Shown piece after piece: positions 59,141-64,000 of a DNA stretch of 64,000 nt. Position 1 is the first letter of the stretch; every line of letters begins with the position of its first letter. Made by a program: the position numbers and the translations under genes. The stretch comes from Candidula unifasciata (Eukaryota; Mollusca; Gastropoda; Stylommatophora; Geomitridae). The stretch is from assembly GCA_905116865.2 (NCBI GenBank), contig CAJHNH020004979.1:190139-254138 (forward strand). Direction: 5' to 3'. Under the pieces are notes generated by a model. The model was not told where the DNA came from and ran no database searches. It was given only the letters and a program-made list of their open reading frames with translations.

Positions 59141-59730
59141 GGGTCCTTTCCCGCTCGTCCAGGTCAGAGCCATGGTTCATGATCTTGTTAGGGATTTTAC
59201 GGTTTCCTTTATCTGAGCACCCTCCTGTTGTTTTGCCGTTACTGAAGTATTTGCATGATTCTTTAACTATTCTGATGTATTGATTGTTCCCTTTTATCTT
59301 CTGCCCTTGTTATGTAATATTATTTGTAGTCCAAGTCAATTTGTTTTTTCCTGCTCTAGGTTTGTCCGGGGTGTTCGTTACTCAACCATTGATGCCTGAG
59401 TCTGGCTGTCTCTATAAATTTCCTTGGCTGTGGAGTTCACGTTCCTGTGGATTTGAAGTCCTTAAAAGGGCCTTCTCTGCCCACTTGGAGAACTGTATCT
59501 CTCACTGATATAAGTCTATGCAATCTTTGTTTATAATTGATTGGATGTTTGATTGGTTGATTAGTCAGTTACTTAGCTGGATGTTTGGTTCATTAGTTGG
59601 TTGGTGAATCCTCATGATCTGGGATTCACCTCTAAATCCTTTCACACAATCTGTGAGGTCATCAGAGTCTTAGGTAGAGAATGTGGGTTTTAGATGACCA
59701 CGGGGATTTTAATAAAGTAACTAATTACAT
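59141..59730. other. intron DNA, nothing recognised
   Basis: Unique-looking intron 3 sequence. Confidence 0.5.
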
Positions 59731-59895
59731 GTTAGTTGTGTATTCTTTACAGGACACTGCAGGACCAACCCCAACATTTTCTATGCACCTTTTGCATTCA
59801 GTAGTTTGCCATTGCTCCTGTAGGTCAGCTCTCAGTACCACTGTCGAAACCAATGCAAGAGAAATCTTCTGCAGCTGGGATAGAACCTCGCAGCC
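59731..59895 (-). mobile_element. SINE family A, decayed copy
   Basis: 3' end gttagttgtgtattctttac, the middle tagtttgccattgctcctg and a decayed B box agctgggatagaacctcgc. The head is lost. Confidence 0.7.
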
Positions 59896-60289
59896 TTAAA
59901 TTGCATGTGTTTTTAATACTGTTGTTGTGTAAGTTTTAACCTATGCAAGTTAAAGTTGAAGAACCACTAAAGTCCTGGAACAAAAGTGTAATACACAACT
60001 GCCTAAGAAAATTGATGAAAAAAAAATGGGATGAATTCATCAAAAACAATGGAATAGAGATATTTATGGATGATTACTGGCTATCAACAGTTGCAAGACA
60101 AAGAAGATAGCAAAAAAATTTTGTTGGCAAATTCTGAGGAGAAGAGAACAGAGAATTGCAAAACAGACTCTGAAATGGGAAATAAATGGACTGAGGAAAC
60201 GACCATGCCCATTAAAAAAAACCTAAGATAAAGACTGATGGGAAAGCCTAGAAGTTCTAGATAGATTTCCATCTGTGATATTGAAACAG

Positions 60290-60600
60290 TTACACTGGAT
60301 AGAATGAACTCCTTGTGTGGGTTCTGGGGCCCAATTGTGGGTGAAGGGGGATGGGGGAAACAGGAATAGACCCACTGTCTTTCTAACAAGCATGTCGTAG
60401 AAGTCGACTGGGGACATTCTTTAAAGTCAGAGTGCATCTGCCTGAGAAGCATAAAACTGACAGTTTGCAAACAAAAAATCTATATCTCTAAAACATATGT
60501 GCACGCGACACATAGCTTCTGGAACACGACTGAAGTTCAGAAATGGACAAACAACCGGAACTTTCTGCCAGAGTCTTCAACCGATGAACACTAACAAGTA
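60290..60600 (+). repeat. dispersed family C copy in intron 3
   Basis: ccttgtgtgggttctggggc, aagcatgtcgtagaagtcga, gtgcatctgcctgagaagca, agcttctggaacacgactga and the end accgatgaacactaacaagt. The preceding 59900-60289 is unassigned. Confidence 0.8.
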
Positions 60601-60747
60601 AAAGAAAAAAGGGAATGAAAGAATAAATTACTTATCCTATGTGACGTAAAAATAGCAGAACACATGATAATGATGCCTGTTTTATGACCACATAAATAAT
60701 GTGAAATATGCTGCGCTAAAATGTCATGATGATTTATTATTCTGCAG

Positions 60748-60878
60748 ATCGAGATTGCCAGCCAGCTGACTTTTAGCAACAAGACCATGATTCGGGCTTT
60801 TGTTGGCTATTACAGAAAATCTCTGGACATTCTTGAAGGAAGCAAAGGACCCATTGATGGGATGGATAACTACTACAA
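60748..60878 (+). CDS. exon 4 of secreted-protein gene
   Basis: The acceptor is ttattctgcag|ATCG and the donor TACAA|gtaagt. Starting on a codon border it reads IEIASQLTFSNKTMIRAF, then VGYYRKSLDILEGSKGPI, then DGMDNYY, and leaves AA, which joins G of exon 5 as Lys. It contains the sequon NKT and no cysteine. The donor is copied: the same 12 bases caagtaagtgtt reappear at 61251-61262 because a LINE inserted there. The true donor next to the exon is intact. Confidence 0.85.
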
Positions 60879-60884
60879 GTAAGT

Positions 60885-60887
<3 letters not shown>

Positions 60888-60936
<49 letters not shown>

Positions 60937-60937
60937 A

Positions 60938-61004
<67 letters not shown>

Positions 61005-61250
61005 GGTTATCATTGCACTCCGGACATGTCCATAGGTGCTCAGATCCTCCCATCAGTATGAACCTCAATGTCCGATAGCTAATAGTACCAGTTCTATGTT
61101 GATTAACAAGTCTTTTTGTGTGTCTGGTGTGCGTCTCGTTCTTTGCTATGCTGATCTTAATTCCCAAGTCTGCCATTCTGACGAGTGATGTGGATTCACC
61201 GCCCCCAAAGTCTTCTGTCCTTCCCATTTCTCTGAGGGCATTAATAATAT
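60888..61250 (-). mobile_element. RNase H-type LINE 3' end with (AACT)n tail, copy 2
   Basis: A 12-bp target duplication caagtaagtgtt flanks it (60876-60887 and 61251-61262) and contains the exon 4 donor. The minus strand reads INALREMGRTEDFGGGESTS, then MADLGIKISIAKNETHTRHT, RLVNQHRTGTISYRTLRF and GGSEHLWTCPECNDN. The (AACT)n tail is 60888-61001. It is 5'-truncated to about 250 coding bases and nearly parallel to copy 1 at 57794-58085. Confidence 0.92.
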
Positions 61251-61262
61251 CAAGTAAGTGTT

Positions 61263-61690
61263 TACAACATAAAAATATTGGAAGTTTGATGATATGAAAG
61301 ACCAAGAGTTTTAATACTGATGTTATTTAAGTTTTCAGCATTAAAAAATAATGTTGGAATAAGACCATGTCTGGATTATGTACAGACAAAGAATGAAATG
61401 ATTCGGCCATCAAGTGAGAATTCAGCCAGACCAAACTCTATATGAGACTTTTTATAGCAGAACATCTGGGAAAGGAAGGTTGAGAAGGACGAACGAACAA
61501 ATGAACGAACGAACAAACTTTATTTTCAATGGGTCACAAATTAGGGAGGCAGGCCTGCCTTACATTCGGCCCTTCCAAACTCCCATCTATCACACAGCAG
61601 TTGTATTTCATCAATAAAGCAGGTTATGTTCATGTAATAAAATGCATTTTATGAATATTAAGTCAAAAACAAAACCATAGGTGGTAAAAT
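61263..61690. other. intron 4 DNA, nothing recognised
   Basis: A short acga or aacg repeat lies near 61488-61518. No exon or element seen. Confidence 0.5.
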
Positions 61691-61699
61691 ATGTGTGCA

Positions 61700-61881
61700 C
61701 ACTTGCGCGCAAACACACACTCCCACATACACAAGCAAACCCATTCACTCAGCTACACACTCACACATAGGCACCCAATACACACATACATCCACATACA
61801 TACAAACATGCACACACATACATACGTACACGGGTTCATAAAAACGCACATATGCATACAAACATACATACACACATACCT

Positions 61882-61920
<39 letters not shown>

Positions 61921-62680
61921 CATACACACATACATACACACATACATACATACATCACATCCCATCCATCCATCCATCCATCCATCCATCCATTCATCCA
62001 TCCATCCATCCATCCATCCATCCATCCATTACCTTACCTTACCTCACCCCACCTCACCTCACCTCACCTCACCCCACCCCACCTCACCTTACCTTACCTT
62101 ACCTTACATTAAATAACATTACATTACATACATTGCATTACATACACTACATTACAAACATTACATACATTACATACATTACATTACATACATTACATTA
62201 CATACGTTACATTACATACGTTACATTACATACATTACATTACATACATACATTACATTACATACACATACATACATTACATACATTCAGTCACCCACAC
62301 AGACACACACATACAACCAAGACACATAGAGACACAAACAGCTATATACACACACAAATATACACACATGTAGCTGCACAAAAATACACCTACAGAGACA
62401 CACACCGAAGCACACACTGATGCACACAGACATAAACCCACACAGACACACACACACACATGCAGACACAGGCACACACACACACAAAAACATACATACA
62501 CGCAGGCAGGGAAACACACCGACACAGACACACACAATAGACATACACAACACTCACACATACACAGATACACACACAGACACGCACACAGTCACACACG
62601 CAGACACACACATACGCACACAGACATACACGCAGACACATAAACCGACACAAACAGAGACATACGCACACACAGAGAAG
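61700..62680. repeat. CA-rich simple repeat cluster in intron 4
   Basis: Mixed ACAC and ACAT repeats (61700-61955), CATC tetramers (61962-62030), CTTAC/CACCT pentamers (62030-62108), ACATT units (62110-62285) and CA-rich sequence to 62680. All ORFs here are low-complexity artefacts. Confidence 0.93.
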
Positions 62681-62886
62681 ACCAAGAAAGAGATAGATAA
62701 ATGCTGTAGCTCAAACATGCACACACAAAAATTGAACAAATCTATCACCATGCCACCGGAGAGGCACAAGACACATACAGAAAACAACAACAGTTGGCTA
62801 CAACTTGGATATGGCAGAATGGCCAATATAACGGCATTTATGGGACTGTGTCACCGTCAGAAGTGACTAGATTTAGTCATCTTTGG

Positions 62887-63061
62887 TTGACAGAGTTAAA
62901 GAAAAAAAGCTTTGAATTTTTACAGAGTGCTGTGTTGATATCCTCACTATTCACTTATTACTTATCAGTTTGACAGAGTTAAAAAAAAAAAAAAAAACTA
63001 AGAATTTATCTAGAGTGATATGATGATATCCTCATTATTCACTTATCACTTATATCTTCAG
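62887..63061. repeat. imperfect tandem duplication before exon 5
   Basis: Copy 1 (62887-62968) and copy 2 (62969-63061) share ttgacagagttaaa, an A-run, tgatatcctca.tattcact and end in cag. Copy 2 carries the acceptor used by exon 5; copy 1 ends in cttatcag, a second possible acceptor. Confidence 0.88.
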
Positions 63062-63239
63062 GGATAAGTTTTACCTCAAGAACCGCAGTTATGGAACACT
63101 GGAGATTATATTTGTACAGTTCCGCTTTGATACCGTCCGAGCCGCTGAAGAAGCCAAGAAAATAGTCTTGGACACGCCTGTCATGTCTGCATATATGAGG
63201 GAAGTTCACAGACTAATCGGGAGCCCAAAAAACTTTGTG
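63062..63239 (+). CDS. exon 5 of secreted-protein gene
   Basis: The acceptor is cttatatcttcag|GGAT and the donor TTTGTG|gtaagt. The first G completes Lys with exon 4; the frame then reads DKFYLKNRSYGTLEIIFVQF, then RFDTVRAAEEAKKIVLDTPV, then MSAYMREVHRLIGSPKNFV, and ends on a codon border. It has the sequon NRS, no cysteine, and a probable amphipathic helix (RAAEEAKKIV). Further exons must lie beyond the window, since no stop is reached. An initial strand-like part followed by helices suggests a folded domain, but I cannot name a family. Confidence 0.85.
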
Positions 63240-63319
63240 GTAAGTCAGGGTTTTATGTGGTCAGTAGTAAACACAGGATAGTTGAAAATAATTGTTATTA
63301 TAAATTGAGCCCTGACGTT

Positions 63320-63719
63320 GTCATCATCATCATAATCATCATCATCATTACCACCACCATCAGTTTCATCATTGTCATCATCATCATCCTCACCACCATC
63401 ACCGTCATCATCATTATCATCATTGTCATTATTGTCATCATCATTATCACCACCACTATCATCTTTATCATTCTCGTCATCATTATCATCATCATCACGA
63501 CCACCACTACCATCATCACTATCATCATCATCATTATCAAAACCACCACCATCGTCAACATCATTATAATCATAATCATCATCATTCTCACCACCACCAT
63601 CATCATCATCATCATTTTTATTATTGGCATCATTATTATCACCACCACCATCATCATCGTCGTCATCATCATTGTCATCATTATTATCACCACCACCACC
63701 ACCATTATCATAATCATCA
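63320..63719. repeat. (CAT)n degenerate array in intron 5
   Basis: About 130 CAT or CAC triplets. It begins about 80 bp after the exon 5 donor and ends at once against the exon 5-like fragment. Confidence 0.93.
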
Positions 63720-63773
63720 TCTGCCTACATAAGGGAAGTACAGCCACTAACTGGGGCCCTGGAAAACAGTGTT
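63720..63773 (+). pseudogene. exon 5-like 3' fragment with donor
   Basis: Eighteen codons read SAYIREVQPLTGALENSV and are followed by gtgagt at 63774. The end of exon 5 reads SAYMREVHRLIGSPKNFV followed by gtaagt. The two match at about half of the residues and in exact register at the donor. No acceptor precedes it: a CAT repeat does. It may be a relic of a duplicated exon or the end of a mutually exclusive one. Confidence 0.7.
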
Positions 63774-63943
63774 GTGAGTTAGGAGTGTGTGTGTTAGAAA
63801 GTTAAAAGTTGAGAGGATCGACTTCATTGCACCAGGTTCCATGTGCCTGGGTCTCTGTCTCTCTCTCAGCGGAATGGCTAGCTGCCTGCCAAGAGTGTGT
63901 TGTCACAAAGCTTGAGCCCTGTAGCTCTGGTGAGGATTTCGAT

Positions 63944-64000
63944 TAGTGAACCAAATGATGCAGTAGTGAACCAAATGATGCAGTAGGGAACCAAATAATG
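63944..64000. repeat. 20-bp tandem repeat cut by the window end
   Basis: agtgaaccaaatgatgcagt occurs twice, and a third partial unit (agggaaccaaataatg) ends the window. The DNA from 63780 to 63943 shows nothing else. Confidence 0.85.

Noticed and set aside
59284..59508. Small ORF in intron 3 as an extra exon
   Set aside because: Its borders lack consensus splice sites in the right phase, and exons 3 and 4 already join in frame.
56507..60748. Direct splicing of exon 2 to exon 4
   Set aside because: It would create TG|A, an immediate stop; exon 3 at 58195-58357 restores the frame.

Overview
This window looks like animal nuclear DNA from a large, repeat-rich genome. There are no operons, ribosome binding sites or dense ORFs. 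Instead there are GT-AG introns, very long simple repeats, tRNA-headed SINEs, non-LTR retrotransposon (LINE) fragments, hAT-type and mariner-type DNA transposons, and one split gene with short exons and long introns. A mollusc, perhaps a gastropod, is my best guess from the style of the LINE and SINE families. That is inference; no marker gene is present to confirm it.

Host gene. I find one convincing host gene, on the + strand from about 28.4 kb to beyond the right edge. Five exons (28406-28467, 56367-56507, 58195-58357, 60748-60878, 63062-63239) all have GT-AG borders and compatible phases. They join into 675 nt, or 225 codons, with no stop. The start encodes a typical signal peptide, and the rest has four cysteines and four N-glycosylation sequons, so a secreted glycoprotein is likely. 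I do not recognise the family. Intron 1 is 27.9 kb and holds about half of the repeats listed here. A diverged copy of the exon 5 end lies at 63720-63773.

Layout. 0-2.7 kb: mariner transposase remnant, LINE tail broken by a 492-bp hAT element, dispersed family E. 2.7-8 kb: TC, AAG, CA and TA simple repeats and small minisatellites. 8-13 kb: LINE reverse transcriptase (RT) fragments and a foldback element. 13-27 kb: SINEs, a 347-bp foldback element, a hAT MITE, LINE tails, poly-G tracts. 27-29 kb: a (TTAG)n array, exon 1, a (TCTG)n array. 29-36.4 kb: SINEs and a four-layer nest of LINE, hAT, SINE and second hAT. 36-45 kb: simple repeats, LINE fragments, a 21-bp minisatellite, SINEs and a palindromic element. 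45-53 kb: LINE fragments, a 68/61-bp minisatellite, a tRNA-headed SINE, an RNase H LINE. 54-64 kb: exons 2-5 among LINE tails with (AACT)n tails and ATC, CA and CAT repeats.

How the parts relate. Mobile-element history has shaped the gene. A LINE tail landed exactly on the exon 4 splice donor and duplicated it. A roughly 85-bp duplication upstream of exon 5 copied the region around its acceptor. Four of the five visible donors are followed within 100 bp by an expanded tandem repeat. All RT, RNase H and transposase fragments seen are broken by stops or frameshifts, so no autonomous mobile element is intact here.
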